A stretch of DNA of 64,000 nucleotides. It comes from Bradyrhizobium sp. CCBAU 53340. GTDB lineage: Bacteria > Pseudomonadota > Alphaproteobacteria > Rhizobiales > Xanthobacteraceae. Of the stretch, positions 53,515 through 63,062 are shown one piece after another. The position numbers were made by a program, and so were the translations under genes. Within the stretch, counting starts at the first letter, position 1, and each line of letters opens with the position of its first letter. The notes under the pieces are model-generated. The model searched no databases and was not told where the DNA came from. It saw only the letters and a list, made by a program, of their open reading frames with translations. The stretch lies in contig NZ_CP030055.1 of the NCBI RefSeq assembly GCF_015291645.1, positions 2,666,001 through 2,730,000 on the forward strand, written 5' to 3'.

Positions 53515-53751
53515 ATGCCCATGGACGCCCACGATATCGAGGCGATGATCAAGGCAGCGATCCCCGATGCCGAGGTGACCATCCGTGACCTCGCCGGCGA
53601 CGGCGACCACTACGCCGCGACCGTGATCTCGGAATCCTTCCGCGGCAAGTCCCGCGTCCAGCAACACCAGATCGTCTATCGGTCCCTGCAGGGCCAGATG
53701 GGCGGTGTGCTGCATGCGCTGGCTTTGCAAACCGGGGTACCGGGCACCTGA
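53515..53751 (+). CDS. BolA-family protein
   Basis: 78 residues, small BolA/IbaG type: MDAHDIEAMIKAAIPDAEVT then SFRGKSRVQQHQIVYRSLQGQMG, with the QHQxVY helix. Known to form iron-sulfur-sharing complexes with CGFS glutaredoxins; the matching glutaredoxin gene is 3.8 kb away at 57567. AGGAGC is about nine bases before the ATG; a second Met three codons later is possible. Confidence 0.9.
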   Translation: MPMDAHDIEAMIKAAIPDAEVTIRDLAGDGDHYAATVISESFRGKSRVQQHQIVYRSLQGQMGGVLHALALQTGVPGT

Positions 53752-53790
53752 CCTCAACGTACCTGACCTGATCGCGCGACGGGAGCGATG

Positions 53791-54984
53791 ATGGCTGCGG
53801 ACAATTCGCGCGGCGCGATGTTTCGCGTGATCGTGCCGAACCAGCCCAGCCGCGTCACCAACGCCGAGCTGTTCTTCGACCTCGTCTTCGTCTTCGCCGT
53901 CACGCAGATCTCGCACACGCTGCTGAACCACTTCACGCCGCTCGGTGCCGTGCACGTCACGGTGCTGTTTCTGGCGGTGTGGTGGGTGTGGGTCTACACG
54001 GCCTGGGTCACCAACTGGCTCAATCCCGAGCTGACGCCGGTCCGCATCCTGATCTTCCTGATGATGCTGGGCGGCCTCGTGCTGTCGACGACGATCCCGA
54101 CCGCCTTCGAAGGACGAGGCCTGTGGTTTGCGGTCGCCTATGCGGCCATGCAGGTCGGTCGGACCGCTTTCTGGCTGTTCGCGACGCCGCGCCATCGCAC
54201 GGCCGTCCGGCATAACGCAATCCGCATCCTGGTTTGGCTCTCGATCTCGGCGGTGTTGTGGATCGCAGGCGGTATTTCCGAAGGCGAGACGCGGTTATGG
54301 CTCTGGATCGCCGCCGTCACCTGGGAATACATCTCGCCCGCAGTGCGCTTCTGGGTGCCGAAGCTGGGTTTCTCGTCGGTCGAGGCCTGGGCCGTCGAGG
54401 GCGGCCACATGGCCGAACGCTGCGCCGGCTTCATCATCATTGCACTGGGCGAAGCCGTGGTCGTCAACGGCGCGACCTTTGCCGAGCTGGACTGGACTGC
54501 GGACAATATCCTGGCGTTCGTCTCGTGCCTTGTTGGCAGCATCGCGATGTGGTGGGTCTATTTCCACAAGGGCGCGGAGGCCGGCTCCGAGCGCATCTCG
54601 AAATCCGCCGAATCCGGTCGCCTGGCGCGGCTCGCCTATACCTATCTGCACATGCCGATCGTCGCCGGCATCATCCTGACCGCGGTCTCCGATGAACTGG
54701 TGCTGAAGCATCCTTCCGGCCATTCCGACGTCCGCACCATCGTCAGCACGATCGGCGGTCCGCTGGTGTTTCTGGTCGGCACCATCCTGTTCAAGCACTC
54801 GATCCGCGGCTTCCTCCAGCTCTCCCACGGCGTCGGCATCATCGCGCTCGCGGCGCTGTGGTGGTTCGCCGCCGACCTGCCGCCACTCTGGCTGTCGGTC
54901 GCAACCAGCGTGATCATGATCGTCGTCGCGGTGTGGGAGTCGGTGTCGCTGGGGTCGAAGGTGGAGGAAGCCGAGGAACGTTGA
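53791..54984 (+). CDS. Low temperature requirement protein A (LtrA)-family membrane protein
   Basis: About 397 residues with roughly ten membrane spans. RVTNAELFFDLVFVFAVTQISH is the LtrA family start, with VWVYTAWVTNWLNPE and GHMAERCAGFIIIALGEAVVV also typical. Function is not known beyond mutants that fail at low temperature in Listeria. Start could be either of two adjacent Met codons. Confidence 0.9.
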   Translation: MAADNSRGAMFRVIVPNQPSRVTNAELFFDLVFVFAVTQISHTLLNHFTPLGAVHVTVLFLAVWWVWVYTAWVTNWLNPELTPVRILIFLMMLGGLVLSTTIPTAFEGRGLWFAVAYAAMQVGRTAFWLFATPRHRTAVRHNAIRILVWLSISAVLWIAGGISEGETRLWLWIAAVTWEYISPAVRFWVPKLGFSSVEAWAVEGGHMAERCAGFIIIALGEAVVVNGATFAELDWTADNILAFVSCLVGSIAMWWVYFHKGAEAGSERISKSAESGRLARLAYTYLHMPIVAGIILTAVSDELVLKHPSGHSDVRTIVSTIGGPLVFLVGTILFKHSIRGFLQLSHGVGIIALAALWWFAADLPPLWLSVATSVIMIVVAVWESVSLGSKVEEAEER

Positions 54985-54996
54985 GGCGCGGAGCGT

Positions 54997-55968
54997 TTAC
55001 TCCGCCGCCTCCAGTGCGTGCACCGAGAACATCTTCGCTGCGTCCGTCCAGCTTTCGCGCACCCGCCAGCCGGCGCCCTGCGCCAGCGCGGCGAAGCGCT
55101 CGATGCTGTACTTGTAGCTGTTCTCGGTGTGGATGCTTTCGCCCGGCTTGAACGAGAAGCTGGTGCCGAGCAGGCGCACGGTCTGGCTCTTGCGGCTGAT
55201 CAGGTGCATCTCGATACGGTGCCGCGCGTGATTGTAGATCGCGCGGTGGGTGAAGGCGGAGAGGTCGAAATTGCCGCCGAGCTCGCGGTTGATCCGCACC
55301 AGCACATTGAGGTTGAAACGCGCGGTAACGCCGGCTGCGTCGTTGTAGGCGGCGTGGAGCAGGCGCTCCTCCTTCTCGAGGTCGGCGCCGATGATCATCT
55401 GCGCGCCCGTGCCCAGGATCTGGCGGGCGCTCTTCAGGAACGCCTGAGCTTCCTCCGGCTCGAAATTGCCGATGGTCGAGCCCGGGAAGAAGCCGACCTT
55501 GGGCATGGATGCAACGGCCTTCGGCAGCTCGAACGGCGTGGTGAAATCTGCTGCGACCGGAAAGATGCCAAGGGAGGGGAAATCCCGCTTCAGCCCGTTC
55601 GCCTGTGCTTGGAGGAAGTCGCCGGAGATGTCGACGGGCACATAGGCCGCAAACCTGGACTGGTTCAGCAGCAGACGGACCTTCGTGGTCGCGCCGGCGC
55701 CGAACTCGACCAGCGCCGCATGCTCCGGAATGATCTTTGCGATCTCGCGGCCGCGCTCCTTCAGGATCGATAGCTCGGTGCGCGTCGGATAGTATTCCGG
55801 CAGCCGCGTGATCGCCTCGAACAGCTCCGATCCGGCCGCGTCATAGAAATATTTCGGCGACAGTTTTTTTGGCTGCTGCGAGAGGTCCCCGATGGCCTCG
55901 CGGGCGAAGGCGGTCGTCTGCTCGTCGGGAAGATGGGCTTCGGCCAAAGCGCTGGCGTGCACATTCAT
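54997..55968 (-). CDS. egtD: L-histidine N-alpha-methyltransferase EgtD
   Basis: About 323 residues. Makes hercynine by trimethylating histidine. The class I SAM-dependent fold shows SPKYFYDAAGSELFEAITRLPEYYPTRTE and LVEFGAGATTKVRLLL, diagnostic for EgtD. AGGAGAG lies five bases before the ATG (MNVHASALAEAHL). It follows egtB by about 50 bases in an operon. Confidence 0.96.
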   Translation of the reverse strand: MNVHASALAEAHLPDEQTTAFAREAIGDLSQQPKKLSPKYFYDAAGSELFEAITRLPEYYPTRTELSILKERGREIAKIIPEHAALVEFGAGATTKVRLLLNQSRFAAYVPVDISGDFLQAQANGLKRDFPSLGIFPVAADFTTPFELPKAVASMPKVGFFPGSTIGNFEPEEAQAFLKSARQILGTGAQMIIGADLEKEERLLHAAYNDAAGVTARFNLNVLVRINRELGGNFDLSAFTHRAIYNHARHRIEMHLISRKSQTVRLLGTSFSFKPGESIHTENSYKYSIERFAALAQGAGWRVRESWTDAAKMFSVHALEAAE

Positions 55969-56018
55969 GATACTCTCCTGAACGCGCTGTCCGGCGCGCA
56001 TTTGTCGTCGGATGAGAA

Positions 56019-57266
56019 CTAGAAATAGTCAGCGAGCCGCAACCCCGTGAACTGCCAGCGGTGGTGCGGATAGAAGAAGTTGCGGTATGTAACGCGGCTG
56101 TGACCCTCGGGCGTCGCCAGCGAGGAGCCGCGCAGCACCAGCTGGTTGACCATGAACTTGCCGTTGTACTCGCCGAGTGCGCCGTCGATGGCGCGATAGC
56201 CGGGGTAGGGCGAATACGACGACCGCGTCCATTGCCAGACGATGCCGAAGGCGTCGTTGAGCTGGCCCGCGCGCGCCGCGACCTCCCACTCCATCTCGGT
56301 CGGCAGATGCTTCCCGGCCCAGCGCGCGAACGCGTCTGCCTCGTAATAGCTGATGTGGCAGACCGCTGCGTCGGGATCGACCGGCTTGACGCCGGCAAGC
56401 GTCATCAGGTGCCACTGGCCATCGATTTCACGCCAATGGCCCGGAGCCTGCCAGTCTTCCTTGCTGGCGGCGGCAAAGCCGTCCATCAGCCACAGCGTCG
56501 CGGTCCGGTAGCCGCCGTCGCGCATGAAGGCGAGCCATTCGCCGTTGGTGACGAGATTGCGGGCGAGTTTGACGGGGCCGACGAGGGCGCGATGTGCGGG
56601 CTTCTCGTTGTCGAAATGGAAGCTGTCGTCGATGTGGCCGACGGTATGGATGCCCTCGTTGAGCGTCAGCCAGTCGTCGCCCGTGCGCGTCGCGGTCGGA
56701 AAACGCCAATTCGCGTCGTAGGCCGGATAGATCGGGTTCTGCGCGAAGGCATGCAGGATGTCGGTGAACATCAATTCCTGATGCTGCTGCTCGTGGTTGA
56801 GCCCGACCTCGACCAGCGGCGCGACCTCACGAAGCTTGTCCTCGCCCGCTTCCCGGAAAAACTTGACGACTGCAGCATCGACATAGCGGCGATAGGCGCC
56901 GACCTCGTCGGCGCTGGGCCGGGTGATGTCGCCGCGATGATTGCGGGCATGGCGGGGGCCGGCGCTGACGTAATAGGAATTGAACAGGAAGGCGAAATCG
57001 GAGTGGAAGGGCCGGTAGCCAGGGGCGTGCTCACCGAGCAGGAATTGCTCCCAGAACCACGTGGTGTGGGCCCGGTGCCATTTCGCGGGGCTCGCATCGG
57101 GCATGGATTGGATCTGCTGGTCCTCGGGCGACAGCGGCGCGGCCCGGTGTTCGGTCTCGTTGCGAACCGCGAGAAATGCCTCTTCCAAGCGCCGGGCGAG
57201 GCGACCTGAATCGGAGGACGGTGACGAAAGCGAGGGGGCGGCCGCAGCGGAGGCTTGTTTCGTCAC
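56019..57266 (-). CDS. egtB: Ergothioneine sulfoxide synthase EgtB
   Basis: About 415 residues. Non-heme iron enzyme joining hercynine to a thiol. N-terminal DinB-like domain with the iron ligands in KWHRAHTTWF and GLNHEQQHQELM (HxxxHxE) and a C-terminal FGE-sulfatase domain with NGEWLAFMRDGGYRT and TEMEWEVAARAG. A GTG start with GGAGAAAAAC upstream is chosen. No egtA or egtC is nearby, so the thiol donor (cysteine versus gamma-glutamylcysteine) is not fixed here. Confidence 0.94.
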   Translation of the reverse strand: MTKQASAAAAPSLSSPSSDSGRLARRLEEAFLAVRNETEHRAAPLSPEDQQIQSMPDASPAKWHRAHTTWFWEQFLLGEHAPGYRPFHSDFAFLFNSYYVSAGPRHARNHRGDITRPSADEVGAYRRYVDAAVVKFFREAGEDKLREVAPLVEVGLNHEQQHQELMFTDILHAFAQNPIYPAYDANWRFPTATRTGDDWLTLNEGIHTVGHIDDSFHFDNEKPAHRALVGPVKLARNLVTNGEWLAFMRDGGYRTATLWLMDGFAAASKEDWQAPGHWREIDGQWHLMTLAGVKPVDPDAAVCHISYYEADAFARWAGKHLPTEMEWEVAARAGQLNDAFGIVWQWTRSSYSPYPGYRAIDGALGEYNGKFMVNQLVLRGSSLATPEGHSRVTYRNFFYPHHRWQFTGLRLADYF

Positions 57267-57566
57267 GTTTTTCTCCAGACAGGACAAGAGAACGTTGTTG
57301 GCGAACCCAGGTTCCAAAACCAAGGTTCGTCCTAGATAGGGGTTCCGTTACGGTATGAAAGTCCTCTCCGGTGATGATATTCGTGTCATCATGCAATGGG
57401 CTTGGGGCATAGGCCCTGCCACCGGATGGCCCCTTTTGGCCCGTTCGCCGCCATTTTACTTTGGACGCACAACGGTTTGGGCTACATATATGGGCAGGTA
57501 TCGGGTTAGATCGGCTGAGCCGGCCCGGATTGATTGGTGAGGGCTCTGCCCCAGAAGGACACGGAT

Positions 57567-57893
57567 ATGAGCATCGCGGAATTCATCGACAACGAAGTGA
57601 AGTCGAACGACGTGGTTCTGTTCATGAAGGGGACGCCGCAATTTCCGCAGTGCGGTTTCTCGGGCCAGGTCGTCCAGATCCTCGACCACGTCGGCGTCGG
57701 CTATAAGGGCCTCAACGTGCTCGAATCCGCCGAACTGCGTAATGGCATCAAGGAATATTCGAACTGGCCGACCATCCCGCAGCTCTACGTGAAGGGCGAG
57801 TTCGTCGGCGGCTGCGACATTGTCCGCGAGATGTTCCAGGCCGGCGAATTGCAGCAGCTCTTCGCCGAGAAGGGCGTCGTCGTCGCGGCCTGA
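57567..57893 (+). CDS. grxD: Monothiol glutaredoxin, CGFS type
   Basis: 108 residues, Grx4/GrxD type, with the active-site CGFS in FPQCGFSGQ. Carries and hands over a [2Fe-2S] cluster, normally with BolA proteins. AAGGACACGGAT lies just before the ATG. The macro-domain gene starts only four bases after its stop. Confidence 0.95.
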   Translation: MSIAEFIDNEVKSNDVVLFMKGTPQFPQCGFSGQVVQILDHVGVGYKGLNVLESAELRNGIKEYSNWPTIPQLYVKGEFVGGCDIVREMFQAGELQQLFAEKGVVVAA

Positions 57894-57896
57894 CGC

Positions 57897-58448
57897 GTGA
57901 CCGCGCTGACACGCCGGATCGGCGGCGTCCAGCTCGAGGTCATCGTTGCTGACATCACCACGTTGAGCGTTGACGCCATCGTCAACGCGGCCAACACGTC
58001 GCTCCTTGGCGGGGGCGGCGTCGATGGCGCAATCCATGACGCTGCCGGCCCCGAGCTTCTTGCCGAATGTCAGACTCTCGGTGGATGCCCGACCGGGGAT
58101 GCCAAGATCACGAAGGGCTACCTTCTGCCCGCCCGCCATGTGATCCATGCGGTTGGTCCCGTCTGGTATGGCGGCACTCGCGGCGAGGCGGACGCACTTC
58201 GCTCCTGTTACCGCCGCGCGCTGGAGCTTTCCCAGTCCAATGGGCTGACCTCGCTGGCGTTCTCCGCGATCTCGACCGGTGTGTATCGTTTCCCGGCCGA
58301 CCAGGCCGCGAAGATCGCAGTCCATGCGACGATCGAAGCGCTGCCGGCTGCGCCGCTGGTGGCCCACGTCATATTTTGTTGTTTCTCCGAGACAAGCGCC
58401 GCGCTCCATACGGATATTTTGGCGCGCTACGGCAGCCCTTGTGCCTGA
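57897..58448 (+). CDS. Macro-domain ADP-ribose deacetylase
   Basis: 183 residues beginning GTG. Macro domain with the ADP-ribose loop AIVNAANTSLLGGGGVDGAIHDAAG, GYLLPARHVIHAVGP and SAISTGVYRFPADQAA. Removes O-acetyl-ADP-ribose or mono-ADP-ribose. Likely co-transcribed with grxD (four-base gap). Confidence 0.93.
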   Translation: MTALTRRIGGVQLEVIVADITTLSVDAIVNAANTSLLGGGGVDGAIHDAAGPELLAECQTLGGCPTGDAKITKGYLLPARHVIHAVGPVWYGGTRGEADALRSCYRRALELSQSNGLTSLAFSAISTGVYRFPADQAAKIAVHATIEALPAAPLVAHVIFCCFSETSAALHTDILARYGSPCA

Positions 58449-58494
58449 TGGCGCGGCCAGTACACTCCGCCAGACCATGTTCCGGGGAGGGGAT

Positions 58495-59781
58495 ATGATT
58501 TTACAGTCTGGACTGCGGGCGCTGGTTTGCGGCGCATTGTTGTCGTTCGGCGCGATCTCGCTGGCGCGCGCGGAAGGCACCTACGAGATTCCGGCCGGCG
58601 CCCATTTCAACCAGGACAAGCTCGCCAAGGTCAGTGACTTCTTCAAGAACGAGGTCGCGACCGGCAAGATCGCCGGCGCCACCGTGCTGATCCAGCAGCA
58701 CGGCAAGCCGGTCTACCACGAGGCCTTCGGCGTGCAGGACGTGGTCAGCAAGGCGCCGATCACCGACAAGACGATCTTCCGCCTGTTCTCGATGAGCAAG
58801 GCGATCACGTCCGTCGTCGCCGTGAAGATGATCGAGGACGGCCAGATCAAGCTCGACGATCCACTCTCGAAATACATCCCGTCCTTCGCCAATGTGAAGG
58901 TCGGCGTCGAGAAGAAAGCCGAGGACGGCACCAAGTCGCTCGAGCTCGTGCCGCCTAACCGGCCGATCACGATCCACGATTTGATGACGCAGACCTCCGG
59001 CATCACCTATGGCTTCTACGGCGACAGCCTGGTGCGCCAGGCCTATCGCGCCGCCAATATCTATGCCGGCGATTTCGACCTGGCCGAGTTCGCCGAGCGC
59101 ATCGCCAAGCTGCCGCTGCACAACCAGCCCGGCGCGCTGTGGCAATATGGCCATTCCACCGATGTCCTGGCGCGTGTGATGGAGATCGCGGCCGGCAAGC
59201 CGCTGATCGACATCATGCGGGAGAAGCTGCTCGACCCGCTCGGCATGGTCGATACCGGCTTCTTCGTCACCGACCCCGAGAAGCAGAAGCTGCTGGCGCA
59301 GCCGGTGCCGAACGATGCCGACTTCCGCGTCGGCCGGATCAACGATCCGACGGTGGTCAAGAAGATCCAGTTCGCCAGCGGCGGCATGGTCACCACCATG
59401 ACCGATTATGAGCGCTTCGCGCAGATGCTGCTCAACGGCGGCAGCCTCGACGGCAAGACGATTCTCAAGCCCGAGTCGTTCAAGCTGATGACGACCGACC
59501 AGATCGGACCGAATTCGGGCGTCGACCGCGATTATTTCTATTTCCCCGGCGACGGTTTCGGCTTTGGTCTCGGGCTCGCGGTCCGCACCGATCCCGGCAA
59601 TGCCAAGCCGCCGCCGCCCGGTGATCTCGGCGAGCTGAAATGGGACGGCGCCTCCGGCTGCTATTTCGTGATCGATCCCAAGCAGGACATGTTCTTCGTC
59701 CTGCTGGAGCAGACGCCGAGCGAGCGCCAGCGCGTGCAGCGGACGCTGAAGCAGTTGATCTATGAGGCCATGGAGAACTGA
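58495..59781 (+). CDS. Beta-lactamase-family serine hydrolase, copy 1
   Basis: 428 residues with a signal peptide (ALVCGALLSFGAISLARA). Class C/esterase-like fold: SxxK motif FSMSKAIT with catalytic Ser and Lys, QYGHSTD as the second motif and the end HHGxG-type region GWDG-like ELKWDGASGCYFVID. GGGGAGGGGAT precedes ATG. Probably a periplasmic esterase or penicillin-binding-like enzyme rather than a lactamase. A second copy follows with a 20-base overlap. Confidence 0.88.
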   Translation: MILQSGLRALVCGALLSFGAISLARAEGTYEIPAGAHFNQDKLAKVSDFFKNEVATGKIAGATVLIQQHGKPVYHEAFGVQDVVSKAPITDKTIFRLFSMSKAITSVVAVKMIEDGQIKLDDPLSKYIPSFANVKVGVEKKAEDGTKSLELVPPNRPITIHDLMTQTSGITYGFYGDSLVRQAYRAANIYAGDFDLAEFAERIAKLPLHNQPGALWQYGHSTDVLARVMEIAAGKPLIDIMREKLLDPLGMVDTGFFVTDPEKQKLLAQPVPNDADFRVGRINDPTVVKKIQFASGGMVTTMTDYERFAQMLLNGGSLDGKTILKPESFKLMTTDQIGPNSGVDRDYFYFPGDGFGFGLGLAVRTDPGNAKPPPPGDLGELKWDGASGCYFVIDPKQDMFFVLLEQTPSERQRVQRTLKQLIYEAMEN

Positions 59782-61024
59782 GGCTCTCGCCAGGGTCGTC
59801 TTCGTTGCCGCGCTTGTCCTGCTGATGGGTGCGGCGCGGCCGGTCCGCGCCGAAATGCCGATCGGCCGCAGCTTCACGGCTGCGGGACTTGCGCGCGTCA
59901 GCGCGTTTTTCCGCGGCGAGGTCGCCGCCGGCAGGATTCCGGGAGCCGTCCTGCTGGTCCAGCAGCACGGCAAGCCCGTGCTCTCCGAGAGCTTCGGTCT
60001 GCGTAACGTGAAGGCGGGGCAGGCGATGACGGAAGACAGCATCTTTCGTCTCTATTCGATGTCGAAGCCGATCACCTCGGTGGCGGCGATGATGCTGGTG
60101 GACGACGGCAAGCTCGCGCTCGACGATGCCGTCGCGAAATACATTCCAGCCTTTGCCGACGTGCAGGTCGGCATCCCCCAGGCCGACGGCAAGCTGGCGC
60201 TGCAGCCGCTCGCCCGGCCGATCACGGTGCGCGACCTGCTTCGCCATACCGCCGGCATCACCTATGGCTTCTACGGCGACAGTCCCGTGCGGAAGCTCTA
60301 TGCGCAGGCCGGCCTGTTCGACGGCGACCCCGATAACGCTCAATTCGTCGAGCGGCTCGCGCGGCTGCCGCTGGCCGAGCAGCCCGAGACAGTTTGGGAC
60401 TACGGCCATTCCACCGACGTGCTCGGTCGGGTGATCGAGGTCGTATCCGGCCTGTCGCTCTATCAATTCGAGAAACAGCGGCTGCTTGATCCGCTGGGGA
60501 TGCGGGATACGGCATTCTTCGTCGCTGAGGAGGCCAAGCGGCCGCTGATCGCCGAGCCCTTGCCCGGCGATTGGTTCGACCGGCCCGTCGCCGGCATCAC
60601 GGAAGCGACCGCGCCGCGTCGCTGGGAATCCGGCGGCGCCGGCATGGTCGGCACGATTCGAGACTATGCGCATTTCGCGCAGATGCTGCTCAGCGGCGGC
60701 GAGCTCGCGGGCCACCGCTATCTCAGGCGCGAGACGCTTGCGCTGATGACCTCGGACCAGCTCGAAGGGACTGGGGTCGGGAAGAATCCCGAGTTCTACT
60801 TTCCGGGGCGCGACAGCAGCTTTGGTCTCGGCTTTGCCGTGCGCACGATCGCAAGCGGCCCGCTGCCGGCAGGCGAATATCGCTGGGACGGTGTCGGGGG
60901 CACCTTCTTCTTCATCGATCCCGCCGACGACATGTTCGTGATCTGCATGATGCAATCGCCATCGCAGCGCGGTCCGATCCAAGACGAGCTGAAGCGGCTG
61001 GTCTACGCGGCGCTGGCGCGGTAG
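59762..61024 (+). CDS. Beta-lactamase-family serine hydrolase, copy 2
   Basis: 420 residues with signal peptide (FVAALVLLMGAARPVRA) and the motifs YSMSKPIT and DYGHSTD. Strong similarity to the preceding protein (for example FRLxSMSKxITSVxAxM, ITYGFYGDSxVR and DPLGMxDTxFFV) shows tandem duplication and divergence. ATG at 59762 lies 20 bases inside copy 1, so translation is probably coupled; no separate ribosome-binding site is evident. Confidence 0.85.
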   Translation: MRPWRTEALARVVFVAALVLLMGAARPVRAEMPIGRSFTAAGLARVSAFFRGEVAAGRIPGAVLLVQQHGKPVLSESFGLRNVKAGQAMTEDSIFRLYSMSKPITSVAAMMLVDDGKLALDDAVAKYIPAFADVQVGIPQADGKLALQPLARPITVRDLLRHTAGITYGFYGDSPVRKLYAQAGLFDGDPDNAQFVERLARLPLAEQPETVWDYGHSTDVLGRVIEVVSGLSLYQFEKQRLLDPLGMRDTAFFVAEEAKRPLIAEPLPGDWFDRPVAGITEATAPRRWESGGAGMVGTIRDYAHFAQMLLSGGELAGHRYLRRETLALMTSDQLEGTGVGKNPEFYFPGRDSSFGLGFAVRTIASGPLPAGEYRWDGVGGTFFFIDPADDMFVICMMQSPSQRGPIQDELKRLVYAALAR

Positions 61025-61087
61025 TTTCTTAGCTTGACGCGTTTTCTTGACGCGAACCGGTATCCACTTCGCTTGAAAACGCTTTGG

Positions 61088-62155
61088 CTACGCCCCGCGC
61101 ACGATCTCGCGCACGTATCCGATCGTCTCCTCGATCTGGCTCGCATTGACGTCGAGATGGGTGCAGGCACGGATGCGGCCATCCATCATCGCGAGCGTCA
61201 CGCCGCGTCGGCGCAGCGCCGCGACCATCTTGTCGCCGGGCACGCCGGCGCCGTCCGGCTTGAAAAACACGAGATTGGTCTCGGGCTCCTGCACCTCGAT
61301 GCCTGCGATCTGCGATAGCCCGCGGGCGAGCGCGCGCGCATTGGCGTGGTCATCGGCAAGGCGATCGACATGATGGTCGAGCGCGTAGATGCAGGCGGCC
61401 GCGCAGATGCCGGCCTGCCGCATCGAGCCGCCGAGGCGCTGCTTCCACTGCCAGACCGCGTCGATGAATTCGCGGGTACCAGCAAGCACGCCGCCGATCG
61501 GCGCACCGAGACCCTTGGAGAAGTCGATCCAGGCCGAGTCCCAGCCTGCCGTCATGTCGCGCGGGGAGATGCCGCTCGCGACCGTGGCGTTGAGCAGCCG
61601 CGCGCCGTCCATGTGGGTGACGAGGCCATGTTGTTTTGCGATCGCGACAATCTCGTCGAGCGCGGCCTTTTTCCAGATCGTGCCGCCGCCGATATTGGCG
61701 GTCTGCTCGACGCTGACGACCGTCTGCGGCGGCTGGTAGCGCGTGCGCGGATGCAGTGCCTTGCGAAGCGTCTCCGGCGTGAACTGGCCATCGGCGCCCT
61801 TCAGTTGCGTGACCTGGAAGCCGCCGATCGCAGCATGCGCGCCGCCTTCGCGGGCGATAATATGCGCGGTCTCATGCGCCAGGATCTCGTCGCCGGGCCG
61901 GCAATGCACCAGCGTCGCGGTGACGTTGCACATCGTGCCCGAGGGCATGTAGACCGCCGCCTCCTTGCCGAGCAGCGCGGCGACGCGTTCGCACAGCGCA
62001 TTCACGGTCGGATCATCGCCAACCTGCTCGTCGCCGACCTCGGCCCGCGCCATCGCTTCGCGCATCGCAGCCGTCGGCTTGGTCTGCGTATCCGAGAGCA
62101 GATTGATGCGTACCGGCGGCGCCTTGGGATCGATGGGGGGAGGGGTATAGAGCAT
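61088..62155 (-). CDS. Low-specificity L-threonine aldolase
   Basis: About 355 residues, PLP enzyme splitting threonine to glycine and acetaldehyde. PLP lysine in IDFSKGLGAPIGGVLAGT; LLSDTQTKPTAAMREAMA and VYMPSGTMCNVTA blocks match. GAGGAG lies seven bases before the ATG; the frame extends another 16 codons. Glycine formed may feed the gcv operon further left. Confidence 0.93.
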   Translation of the reverse strand: MLYTPPPIDPKAPPVRINLLSDTQTKPTAAMREAMARAEVGDEQVGDDPTVNALCERVAALLGKEAAVYMPSGTMCNVTATLVHCRPGDEILAHETAHIIAREGGAHAAIGGFQVTQLKGADGQFTPETLRKALHPRTRYQPPQTVVSVEQTANIGGGTIWKKAALDEIVAIAKQHGLVTHMDGARLLNATVASGISPRDMTAGWDSAWIDFSKGLGAPIGGVLAGTREFIDAVWQWKQRLGGSMRQAGICAAACIYALDHHVDRLADDHANARALARGLSQIAGIEVQEPETNLVFFKPDGAGVPGDKMVAALRRRGVTLAMMDGRIRACTHLDVNASQIEETIGYVREIVRGA

Positions 62156-62201
62156 GCGACGGCTCCTCAGAAATGCGGCCACTGAAATGTGGCTCTTAAG
62201 C

Positions 62202-62229
62202 AAAAAGGCCCCGGCGAACCGGGGCCTTT
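62202..62229 (-). terminator. Intrinsic terminator after rpsD
   Basis: Minus strand: stem GGCCCCGG/CCGGGGCC with loop TTCG, followed by TTTTTG. Lies just beyond the rpsD stop. Confidence 0.9.
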
Positions 62230-62242
62230 CGATATTCAGATC

Positions 62243-62860
62243 TTAGCGCGAATAGAATTCGACGACCAGATGGGGCTCCATCTGCACCGGGAACGGCACA
62301 TCGGAGAGGCCGGGGACGCGCACATACTTCGCGGTCATCTTGCCATGGTCGACTTCGAGATAGTCGGGGGTGTCGCGCTCGGGGAGCTGGCTCGCTTCGA
62401 GAACGTGGGCGAGCTGCTTGGAGGCTTCCTTGACCTCGATCACGTCGCCGATCTTGACCTGGTAGCTCGAGATGTTGACCTTGCGGCCGTTCACCTTGAT
62501 GTGGCCGTGGTTGATGAACTGGCGGGCGGCGAAAATCGTCGAGACGAACTTGGCGCGGTACACGACCGCGTCGAGACGCCGCTCCAGCAGGCCGATCAGG
62601 TTCTCGCCGGTGTCACCCTTGAGGCGGCTCGCCTCGACATAGATGCCGTGGAACTGGCGCTCGCTGATATTGGCGTAGTAGCCCTTCAGCTTCTGCTTGG
62701 CGCGGAGCTGCACGCCGAAGTCCGAGAGCTTGCCCTTGCGGCGCTGGCCGTGCTGGCCGGGGCCGTATTCGCGGCGGTTGACGGGGCTCTTCGGGCGGCC
62801 CCAGATGTTCTGGCCCATACGGCGATCGATCTTGTACTTCGCCTCACTGCGCTTAGTCAT
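62243..62860 (-). CDS. rpsD: Ribosomal protein S4
   Basis: 205 residues, standard size. RNA-binding S4 fold with [34 protein letters not shown] and [19 protein letters not shown]. The longer open frame begins 27 codons earlier, but [12 protein letters not shown] is the family start. Confidence 0.98.
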   Translation of the reverse strand: MTKRSEAKYKIDRRMGQNIWGRPKSPVNRREYGPGQHGQRRKGKLSDFGVQLRAKQKLKGYYANISERQFHGIYVEASRLKGDTGENLIGLLERRLDAVVYRAKFVSTIFAARQFINHGHIKVNGRKVNISSYQVKIGDVIEVKEASKQLAHVLEASQLPERDTPDYLEVDHGKMTAKYVRVPGLSDVPFPVQMEPHLVVEFYSR

Positions 62861-63062
62861 CGCGTCCTCTTCGGTTGCATGGTTATGAGGAAACGCGCCC
62901 TCCTGTGTGACAGGCCTTAATCCTGGCACCGACAGGTCCAATCCCCAAAGCTTAAGGGACTAGACCACGGGTCGCGAAACGCTTCGCGGGCCGAAATCGG
63001 CCCGCGAGCAGGCGGCTTTTAGGGGAGTTTGGGGTTCGCTGTCAATGCGAACGGCCCCGGAA

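Noticed and set aside
58279..58494. Extended start of the first serine hydrolase
   Set aside because: The signal peptide and GGGGAGGGG site place the start at 58495; the earlier part is a shadow of the macro-domain gene.
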